This document shows, one piece after another, positions 1 through 4,546 of a DNA stretch of 5,468 nt. Position numbers and translations under genes: made by a program. The notes beneath the pieces were generated by a model. That model made no database searches and was not told the DNA's origin. It saw nothing but the letters and a program-made list of their open reading frames with translations. Source of the DNA: an uncultured Ardenticatenia bacterium (GTDB lineage Bacteria > Chloroflexota > Anaerolineae > Promineifilales > Promineifilaceae); assembly GCA_937858165.1 (NCBI GenBank), contig CALLZA010000820.1:1-5468 (forward strand), in the 5' to 3' direction. Position 1 is the stretch's first letter, and the number at the start of each line of letters is the position of its first letter.

Positions 1-58
1 TATTGCTCGTATGTTGCGAGGTAGGATGGCTGTATCTTTCGGTGTTTCTGTTTTGTTT
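1..58. other. Unexplained contig-end sequence, probably non-genomic
   Basis: This T-rich stretch lies outside the P7 end of a sequencing adapter, where no native DNA should be attached. It begins with TATTGCT, which equals the last seven bases of the common Oxford Nanopore ligation adapter. The part around 40-55 (TCGGTGT followed by T-rich sequence) loosely resembles a nanopore barcode flank. I could not align it, so the vendor assignment is weak. That it is artefact rather than genome is inferred mainly from its position. It has no convincing coding or RNA content. Confidence 0.6.
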
Positions 59-124
59 CAAGCAGAAGACTGCATACGATATCTAGTACGGTCTCGTGGG
101 CTCGGAGATGTGTATAAGAGACAG
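59..124 (+). other. Illumina Nextera i7 adapter contamination (P7, index N702, mosaic end)
   Basis: Bases 59-82 match the 24-base Illumina P7 sequence except for G-to-T changes at 71 and 80. Bases 83-90 (CTAGTACG) are the reverse complement of Nextera index N702 (CGTACTAG). Bases 91-124 match the 34-base Nextera read-2 transposon adapter exactly, ending in the 19-base Tn5 mosaic end at 106-124. The order P7, index, read-2 primer, mosaic end is that of a finished library molecule, so this is not a genomic Tn5-like element. The two mismatches suggest an error-prone read. Native sequence starts at about 125. Confidence 0.97.
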
Positions 125-125
125 G

Positions 126-1379
126 GCCAACGACGCGCCGATGGGCATCCTGGCCCGCTTCCTGAGCACAGCGTGGGATCCCAACATCCTGACCTGGAAC
201 AACTTCAATCCCCAGTGGGGGTCGGAGATCGGCGTGGGGCAGATTCCAGCCTCGACCGGCTGGCGCGAGGCCAACATCACCGATCCCGTGCGCGAGTGGG
301 TGTGGCAGTTGCGGCCCAACAACGGCTTCATGCTCCAGGGGGATGAGTCGCCAGGCGTCGGCCGCGAGCGCATCTTCTTCGCCATCAACGCCAACAACGG
401 GCTGCACCCGCGCATCGTCGTCACCTACGACATCGACACCGCGGCCCCGACGGCCATCGTCAACCCCCTGGGCCAGTGGTCGCCGGGCACGTTCCAGGTC
501 ACCTGGACCGGCCAGGACAGCGGCGGCGCCGGCATTCGCCATTACGACGTGCAGTCGCGGCTGAACGGCGGCGCGTGGCAAAACTGGCAGACGGCGACGA
601 CCGCCACCTCGGCCAACTTCACCGGCGTCAACGCCGGCTTCTATGAGTTCCGCGTCCGCGCCGTCGACTGGGCCGGCAACGTCGGTGCCTGGCCCAACAA
701 CCCGCACGCCAGCACGCGCGTCGACAGCGTCGTGCCCAACTCGGTCGTCAACCCGCTGCCGCAATACACGTTCAGCGATTCGTTTAACGTCACCTGGTCG
801 GGCCTCGACCCGCAGCCGGGCAGCGGCCTCGCACGCTATGAGGTGCAGTTCCAGGTCAACGGCGGCGGCTGGCAGCCGTTCCGCAGCGACACGACGGCGA
901 CCTCGGCCATGTTCACTGGCGCTGTGCCCGGCTCCACCTACGGCTTCCGCGTTCGCGCCCTCGACTGGGTGGGCAACGTCGAGCCGTTCAGCCCCCAGGC
1001 CCAGGCTTTGACCACCATCTCCGGCGGCGATCCGGCGGCCGAGATCGTGCCCTTCTCGTCGCGCGTGACGCAGCAGCCACGGTTCTTCGTGCAGTGGCGC
1101 GGCATCCCCGTGCCGGGCACACGCATCGACAGCTACGACGTGGCGTTCCGCTTCAACGGTGGGGCGTGGAACCCGTGGCTAGGCGCCTTCCCCGACACCG
1201 GCTCTGAGTTCATTGCCAACCAGGGCGACGGCGTCTATGAGTTCCGCGTTCGCGCCCGTGACAACGCCGGCGCGATTAGCCCGTGGGCCGAAGGGCCGGG
1301 CAACGCCATCGCCGTCGATACGATTGCCCCGTTTATCGTGCCCACCGTCTGGATGCCGGTCACACCCGACACGAACTAG
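126..1379 (+). CDS. DNRLRE-domain protein with three Ig/FN3-like repeats (5' truncated)
   Basis: This is the C-terminal 417 residues of a larger, probably exported protein. The true start is lost beyond the contig end. The frame stays open through the adapter, so an ATG at 96 gives a false N-terminus (MGSEMCIRDR) encoded by adapter. Residues counted from 126: about 1-102 are the end of a DNRLRE domain, with the LTWNN and NNGFML motifs, an RERIFF segment and a closing IVVTYD. These domains are often carbohydrate-binding or surface-associated. Three repeats of about 95 residues follow, each with a VTW/VQW strand, a YDVQ- or YEVQ-like strand, NGGxW, and YEFRVRAxDxAGN near the end, as in Ig/FN3-type beta-sandwiches. 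After a short VPTVWMPVTPDTN tail the gene stops. No LPXTG, CTERM-like or membrane anchor is visible at the C-terminus. An adhesive or glycan-binding extracellular role is inferred, and any enzymatic domain would lie in the missing part. A strong terminator follows. Confidence 0.85.
   Translation, partial: ANDAPMGILARFLSTAWDPNILTWNNFNPQWGSEIGVGQIPASTGWREANITDPVREWVWQLRPNNGFMLQGDESPGVGRERIFFAINANNGLHPRIVVTYDIDTAAPTAIVNPLGQWSPGTFQVTWTGQDSGGAGIRHYDVQSRLNGGAWQNWQTATTATSANFTGVNAGFYEFRVRAVDWAGNVGAWPNNPHASTRVDSVVPNSVVNPLPQYTFSDSFNVTWSGLDPQPGSGLARYEVQFQVNGGGWQPFRSDTTATSAMFTGAVPGSTYGFRVRALDWVGNVEPFSPQAQALTTISGGDPAAEIVPFSSRVTQQPRFFVQWRGIPVPGTRIDSYDVAFRFNGGAWNPWLGAFPDTGSEFIANQGDGVYEFRVRARDNAGAISPWAEGPGNAIAVDTIAPFIVPTVWMPVTPDTN
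438..1319 (+). repeat. Three tandem Ig/FN3-like coding repeats
   Basis: Three in-frame units lie at about 438-725, 726-1028 and 1029-1319, each 96-101 codons. Units 1 and 2 are closest: both carry VVNP/IVNP near the start, a VTWxGxD strand, NGGxW, an ATTATSAxFTG or DTTATSAMFTG segment, and FRVRAxDWxGNV. Unit 3 is more diverged (FVQWRG, NGGAWNPW, YEFRVRARDNAG). The DNA repeats are imperfect, so this is an old domain duplication rather than a recent slippage product. Confidence 0.8.
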
Positions 1380-1408
1380 GCCGGCTGTCCGGCTAAGTCA
1401 TAGATGAG

Positions 1409-1442
1409 AAAGGCCCCCGATCGAAGCGATCGGGGGCCTTTT
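1409..1442 (+). terminator. Strong rho-independent terminator
   Basis: A 15-bp perfect stem pairs 1409-1423 with 1427-1441 around a three-base AAG loop. The stem core is GGCCCCCGATCG. It ends in TTTT on the + strand and begins with AAA, so it could also work in the reverse direction. It lies 29 bases after the stop of the DNRLRE gene and closes that transcription unit. The remaining gap to the next gene (1443-1560) shows no promoter I would defend. Confidence 0.92.
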
Positions 1443-1560
1443 CTCTGAGATTGGGGAACTTCTCTGGGCAGGGCGGCGTCTACAGGGCGGAACACCATTG
1501 TGTTTGCCCGCGGCCGGCTGTCGGTCCGGGAACGTCATCAATCAAAAAGAGGTTAAGAGA

Positions 1561-2670
1561 ATGAAGCAGTTTTCATTGTTGGTCGCGGCGCTGGCCGTCT
1601 TGCTCGTAGTCGTCGCGTGCAGCCCCACCGGCGGGCAGGAGCCGACGGCCGCCGAGCCGACCCAATCGAACGAAGGACAAGGAGAGATGAAGACCCTATA
1701 CGTCGGACCGGAATTGGTGGAGTGCGTGGGTGTTGGCCCGATGCAGTGCATGCAGGTGAAGGAAGACCCCAATGGGGAGTACCAGAACTTCTTTAACGCG
1801 ATCGAAGGGTTCACATTCGAGCCGGGCTATACCTACGAATTGCGCGTGAACGTGGAGACCATCGCCAATCCGCCGGCCGACGGCTCTTCGCTGCGCTACA
1901 CACTCGTCGAGGTCGTCAGCCAGACGCCCGTCGCCGCCGGCGAAGCGGGCGAGGCGAACCCGTTGCTGGGCGTGCGCTGGGTGCTGGAGTCGTACGTCAA
2001 CGCCGACGGCGAGACGGTGACGGCGCTGGCCGATGGCGAAGTGACGGCCGAATTTGGCGCCGACGGGCAGATGGGCGGCAGCGGGGGCTGCAACCGGTAC
2101 TTCGCCAGCTACACCATCGACGGCGGCAACCTGATCATCGGCCAGGCCGGCTCGACGATGATGGCTTGTGAGCCGGTGGAAGTGATGGAGCAGGAAGCGC
2201 ACTTCCTGACCGCGCTCGGCGCGGCGGCCGCGTGGCAGATCGAGGGCGACACGCTGACCATCAGCGACGCCGACGGCGCGCCGGTCATTACCTTCCAGGC
2301 TTCGGAGACGGCCAGCCTGACCGGCGGCACGTGGAGCGCCACGAACTATAACAATGGCAAGGAGGCGGTTGTCTCGCTGGTGGCCGATAGCACCATCACC
2401 GCCACCTTTACCGAAGACGGCCAGCTCAACGGCTCGGCCGGCTGCAACAACTTCATGACCAGCTACACCCTGGACGGCCAGAACATGACCATCCAGCCCG
2501 CGGCAACGACGCGCAAGATGTGCCCCGGCGAGGACGTCATGGAGCAGGAGACCCTGTTCCTGACCGCGCTAACGACCGCCGCCACCTGGTCGATCAGCGG
2601 CAACGAGTTGGAGTTGCGCACGGCCGACGGCGCGCTGGTGGCCCACTTCGTCCGGCAAGTCGCTCAGTAA
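1561..2670 (+). CDS. Lipoprotein with DUF4377 and two META (HslJ-like) domains
   Basis: A 369-residue predicted lipoprotein. The start at 1561 is chosen because AGAGG lies eight bases upstream and the product then opens with a textbook lipoprotein signal: MK, a hydrophobic stretch, and lipobox VVAC with Cys20 as the lipidated residue. An in-frame ATG at 1498 would add 21 residues and spoil the signal. A Thr/Glu/Pro-rich linker runs to about residue 42. DUF4377 spans about 43-124, with Cys55, Cys63, IEGFTFEPGYTYEL and an NPPADGSSLRYTLVEV core. META domain 1 spans about 133-246, with GGCN at Cys177 and MMAC at Cys203. META domain 2 spans about 252-366, with AGCN at Cys295 and KMC at Cys321. Both META domains share a VMEQE segment followed by FLTAL. 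META domains occur in HslJ-type heat-inducible and envelope proteins, and DUF4377 is often found with them. The biochemical role is unknown. It is expected to be tethered outside the cytoplasmic membrane. Confidence 0.9.
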   Translation: MKQFSLLVAALAVLLVVVACSPTGGQEPTAAEPTQSNEGQGEMKTLYVGPELVECVGVGPMQCMQVKEDPNGEYQNFFNAIEGFTFEPGYTYELRVNVETIANPPADGSSLRYTLVEVVSQTPVAAGEAGEANPLLGVRWVLESYVNADGETVTALADGEVTAEFGADGQMGGSGGCNRYFASYTIDGGNLIIGQAGSTMMACEPVEVMEQEAHFLTALGAAAAWQIEGDTLTISDADGAPVITFQASETASLTGGTWSATNYNNGKEAVVSLVADSTITATFTEDGQLNGSAGCNNFMTSYTLDGQNMTIQPAATTRKMCPGEDVMEQETLFLTALTTAATWSISGNELELRTADGALVAHFVRQVAQ

Positions 2671-2694
2671 GAAGAGCCCACGCCCAGCGGCAAA

Positions 2695-2770
2695 AGGGGC
2701 CAGGTTCCAGGTTCCACAGGCCGGGGGAGATCGTTCTTCCCTGGCCCCCGGCTCCTGGGACCTGGCCCCT
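2695..2770. repeat. Heptamer-array inverted repeat (hairpin)
   Basis: This element begins 24 bases after the lipoprotein stop. Outer arms 2695-2708 and 2757-2770 pair at 13 of 14 positions, with a G-T wobble at the other. Inner arms 2720-2727 (GCCGGGGG) and 2745-2752 (CCCCCGGC) pair perfectly. Both sides show a 7-base rhythm. On the left, CCAGGTT occurs twice from 2700, followed by two degenerate units. On the right, CCTGGCC, CCCGGCT, CCTGGGA and CCTGGCC run in register from 2740 to 2767. There is no T-tract, so it is not a canonical terminator. It looks like a dispersed intergenic repeat, but copy number elsewhere cannot be seen here. Confidence 0.75.
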
Positions 2771-2772
2771 CT

Positions 2773-2796
2773 CCTTTGCACCTTCGGGCCTTTGCG
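2773..2796. repeat. Octamer short tandem array
   Basis: Three 8-base units lie head to tail: CCTTTGCA, CCTTCGGG and CCTTTGCG. It sits directly between the heptamer hairpin and the nonamer hairpin. With only three degenerate units, chance cannot be excluded from this window alone, but I recall similar CTTTGCG-type motifs in gaps of many bacterial genomes. Confidence 0.5.
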
Positions 2797-2829
2797 TTTA
2801 TGCTTCCCGCCGTCAACCAATAGAGAAAG

Positions 2830-2891
2830 CATCCATAGATTACGCAGGTTTACCGCTGAGGAATCTGCGTAATCTGTGAAATCTGTGGATG
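2830..2891. repeat. Nonamer-array inverted repeat upstream of dcd
   Basis: Bases 2836-2850 pair with 2862-2876 (13 Watson-Crick pairs of 15 plus one or two wobbles) around an 11-base loop. Alternatively, 2830-2840 pairs with 2881-2891 at 10 of 11 positions plus a wobble. The right side is a clear 9-base tandem: AATCTGCGT at 2862, AATCTGTGA at 2871 and AATCTGTGG at 2880. The element ends 10 bases before the dcd Shine-Dalgarno sequence, so it lies in or near the dcd leader. It could affect dcd expression by folding, which is inference. Confidence 0.75.
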
Positions 2892-2913
2892 TTCTTTCTA
2901 TAAGGAGCAACCC

Positions 2914-3468
2914 ATGTCAGTAAAGTCCGATACGTGGATTCGCCGGATGGCGCAGGAGCATAGGATGATCGAGCCGTTCGTAGACGGCCAGGTGCGCGAG
3001 GGGGTCATCTCCTACGGCCTGTCGTCCTACGGCTACGACATCCGCATCAGCGACGAGTTCAAGATCTTCACCAACGTCCACTCGGCCGTCGTCGACCCGA
3101 AGCACTTCAACCCCAAGTCATTCGTCGACTTCCGTGGCGACGTGTGCGTGATCCCGCCCAACTCCTTCGTGCTGGCCCAGACGGTGGAGTACTTCCGCAT
3201 TCCGCGCCAGGTCATTACCCTATGCGTCGGCAAGAGCACCTACGCCCGCTGTGGCCTGATCGTCAACGTCACGCCGTTTGAGCCGGAGTGGGAGGGGTTC
3301 GTGACGCTGGAGATCAGCAACACCACCCCCCTGCCGGCGCGCATCTACGCCAACGAGGGCATCGCCCAGGTCATTTTCTTCGAATCGGACGAGGTGTGCG
3401 AAGTCTCCTATGCCGACCGCAAAGGGAAGTATCAGGGGCAGAAGCAGATCGTTTTGCCTAGAATCTAG
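2914..3468 (+). CDS. dcd: dCTP deaminase
   Basis: A 184-residue cytosolic enzyme that deaminates dCTP to dUTP, feeding dTMP synthesis through dUTPase and thymidylate synthase. The start is supported by AAGGAG at 2902-2907, six bases before ATG. Diagnostic motifs are [14 protein letters not shown] (about 33-46), GKSTYARCG at 106-114, then [23 protein letters not shown], and a C-terminal GKYQGQ at 171-176. By alignment to the E. coli enzyme from memory, Ser108, Arg112 and Glu133 match its Ser111, Arg115 and catalytic Glu138. The wording of the motifs follows the Chlamydia-like type rather than the E. coli type. Whether it also has dUTPase activity, as some archaeal and mycobacterial relatives do, cannot be read from sequence alone. 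It is full length for the family and appears monocistronic: a repeat-filled gap precedes it and a tRNA promoter follows. Confidence 0.96.
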   Translation: MSVKSDTWIRRMAQEHRMIEPFVDGQVREGVISYGLSSYGYDIRISDEFKIFTNVHSAVVDPKHFNPKSFVDFRGDVCVIPPNSFVLAQTVEYFRIPRQVITLCVGKSTYARCGLIVNVTPFEPEWEGFVTLEISNTTPLPARIYANEGIAQVIFFESDEVCEVSYADRKGKYQGQKQIVLPRI

Positions 3469-3473
3469 GCGAT

Positions 3474-3547
3474 ATACGAGATACGCAAGACGAGATACGA
3501 GTGAAGACACCGCTTCTTCACTCGTATCTGGCTAATTGTCGCTTCTG
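3474..3547. repeat. Heptamer-array inverted repeat, copy A
   Basis: This starts five bases after the dcd stop. The left side is a 7-base tandem in register: ATACGAG (3474), ATACGCA (3481), AGACGAG (3488) and ATACGAG (3495). Arms 3493-3506 and 3516-3529 form a perfect 14-bp stem around a nine-base loop. The right flank continues as degenerate heptads and merges with the tRNA promoter. The 14 bases at 3513-3526 recur exactly at 4493-4506 in copy B. It has no T-tract after the stem. Confidence 0.8.
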
Positions 3548-3564
3548 TCAGGTCTCGCTATAAT
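3536..3564 (+). promoter_or_regulatory. Sigma-70-type promoter for tRNA-Val
   Basis: TTGTCG at 3536-3541 (4 of 6 to the -35 consensus) is separated by exactly 17 bases from a perfect TATAAT at 3559-3564. The predicted transcription start is near 3571, about 10 bases before the mature tRNA 5' end. The -35 hexamer falls in the right flank of the heptamer repeat. Confidence 0.75.
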
Positions 3565-3580
3565 GATGAGTGCAATATAA

Positions 3581-3654
<74 letters not shown>

Positions 3655-3661
3655 TGCAGCA

Positions 3662-3701
3662 CACAATCGGCCCTATCATTTGAATGAAGGGCCGCTTTGT
3701 G
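3662..3701 (+). terminator. Hairpin after tRNA-Val, probable weak terminator
   Basis: CGGCCCT (3668-3674) pairs with AGGGCCG (3688-3694). Inside it TCATT (3676-3680) pairs with AATGA (3683-3687) around a two-base turn, with one bulged A at 3675. Outside it CACAA (3662-3666) pairs with TTGTG (3697-3701). The stem begins eight bases after the tRNA. The following tract is only CTTTG, so termination may be inefficient or the hairpin may mainly guide 3' processing of the tRNA. Confidence 0.6.
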
Positions 3702-3725
3702 ATAAAAAGTACAACTACTTGTCAT

Positions 3726-3746
3726 GGCGCGGCGCTCGACCGCGCC
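3726..3746 (+). promoter_or_regulatory. GC-rich hairpin in the Rieske leader
   Basis: GGCGCGG (3726-3732) pairs perfectly with CCGCGCC (3740-3746) around a seven-base loop. It lies about 35 bases before the AGGAGG of the Rieske gene and has no T-tract. It could stabilise the operon mRNA 5' end or be a chance fold in GC-rich DNA. I found no convincing -35/-10 pair for the Rieske operon between 3655 and 3780. Confidence 0.35.
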
Positions 3747-3795
3747 GGCGTGAAGACGAAAGGACAACAAGCACCACACGCAGGAGGATAGCCAT

Positions 3796-4452
3796 ATGGC
3801 GAGTCAGGCGGCAACAGTCGACACCGGGGGATTGTCCACCGGCGTCAGCCGGCGAGAGTTCTTATACTACATCTGGGGCGCGTCCATCGCCCTGCTATCC
3901 TTGCAGGGGGCGGGGCTGCTCCTGTGGTTTCTGATCCCCCGCTTCCGCGAAGGGGAGTTCGGCGGCACGTTCACCGTTGACATCGGCGAGTTGCCGGCCG
4001 TCAACGACCAGCCAATCAACTTCGCCGGCGGCCGCTTCTGGCTGGTCAACCTGGACAGCACCCAGCCCAACGAGCTTATGTATCAGGCCGAGGACGAGCC
4101 GAACCCCATCCAGGGCGTGGCCGCCATCTACAAGGTCTGCACCCATCTGGGCTGCATCTACTCATGGACGCCGGCCAACAACCGCTTCGAGTGCCCCTGC
4201 CACGGCTCCAAGTACCGGCTCGACGGCCGGCGCATCGAAACGCCCGCGCCGCGGACGCTTGATCGCTTCCTCATTCAGGCCATCGCCGACGACGAGTCGA
4301 CCGTGCTGGCCGAGGCGCAGCTGGTCGATGACTTCTTCGCCCCGCTGCCCCTGCCGGAGGGCACCGCTTTCCTGCGCGTGGACACCGGCAACCGCAAGCA
4401 AGGGCCGACGAATCAGGTCCCGCTGTGCGAATTCCTGGGCAACTGCCCCTAA
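3796..4452 (+). CDS. Rieske 2Fe-2S protein of a bc-type complex
   Basis: A 218-residue membrane-anchored iron-sulfur subunit of a cytochrome bc-type quinol oxidase. It takes an electron from quinol at the outer face of the membrane and passes it to a cytochrome c-like or other high-potential acceptor. The start has a perfect AGGAGG at 3782-3787, eight bases upstream. The N-terminus carries a twin-arginine motif SRREFL (residues 18-23) followed by one hydrophobic segment (about 24-48), as expected for a Tat-exported, uncleaved anchor. The soluble domain has box 1 CTHLGC (115-120) and box 2 CPCHGS (133-138). Cluster ligands are Cys115, His117, Cys133 and His136, and Cys120-Cys135 is the expected disulfide. 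Ser138 and Tyr140 match residues that raise redox potential in mitochondrial-type Rieske proteins. About 60 residues follow the usual fold, ending in a Cys-containing tail. Cytochrome b follows after a 94-base repeat-containing gap, so the two are likely co-transcribed. Confidence 0.95.
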   Translation: MASQAATVDTGGLSTGVSRREFLYYIWGASIALLSLQGAGLLLWFLIPRFREGEFGGTFTVDIGELPAVNDQPINFAGGRFWLVNLDSTQPNELMYQAEDEPNPIQGVAAIYKVCTHLGCIYSWTPANNRFECPCHGSKYRLDGRRIETPAPRTLDRFLIQAIADDESTVLAEAQLVDDFFAPLPLPEGTAFLRVDTGNRKQGPTNQVPLCEFLGNCP

Positions 4453-4455
4453 TCA

Positions 4456-4530
4456 AGTTACGGGTGATGAGTTTAGAACCGCAGGCTCCGCACTTCTTCA
4501 CTCGTAACTCGTAATTTGTCACTCGTCACT
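4456..4530. repeat. Heptamer-array inverted repeat, copy B
   Basis: This starts three bases after the Rieske stop. Left arm 4456-4472 pairs with right arm 4492-4509 with two mismatches and one bulge, around a 19-base loop. The right side is a heptad series in register: ACTCGTA (4500), ACTCGTA (4507), ATTTGTC (4514) and ACTCGTC (4521). It ends just before the cytochrome b Shine-Dalgarno sequence (GAGGAG, 4536-4541). It shares an exact 14-mer (4493-4506) and the general layout with copy A. Being inside the Rieske-cytochrome b operon, it would be transcribed and could act as an mRNA stem between the two genes. Confidence 0.78.
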
Positions 4531-4546
4531 AATTTGAGGAGTTGTT

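Noticed and set aside
106..124. Tn5 mosaic end as evidence of a native transposon
   Set aside because: It is directly joined to the read-2 primer, index and P7 sequence, which only occur in library adapters.
1379..1522. Direct 11-base repeat GGCCGGCTGTC at 1379 and 1512
   Set aside because: Short and GC-rich in a GC-rich genome; no further shared flanks, so chance is a sufficient explanation.
1498..1560. Upstream ATG as start of the META lipoprotein
   Set aside because: It would put 21 polar residues before the lipoprotein signal and has no good ribosome site, while 1561 has both a ribosome site and a correct signal peptide.
1696..2202. Reverse-strand ORF of 168 codons opposite the META lipoprotein
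   Set aside because: His/Val/Arg-rich shadow translation with no ribosome site or domain; the + strand frame is strongly supported.
2671..2913. CRISPR array in the repeat-rich gap
   Set aside because: Units are only 7-9 bases, lie head to tail without spacers and differ between arrays; no cas genes are present.
4516..4544. Internal promoter for cytochrome b from TTGTCA at 4516
   Set aside because: No -10 hexamer occurs 16-18 bases downstream; that position holds the Shine-Dalgarno region.
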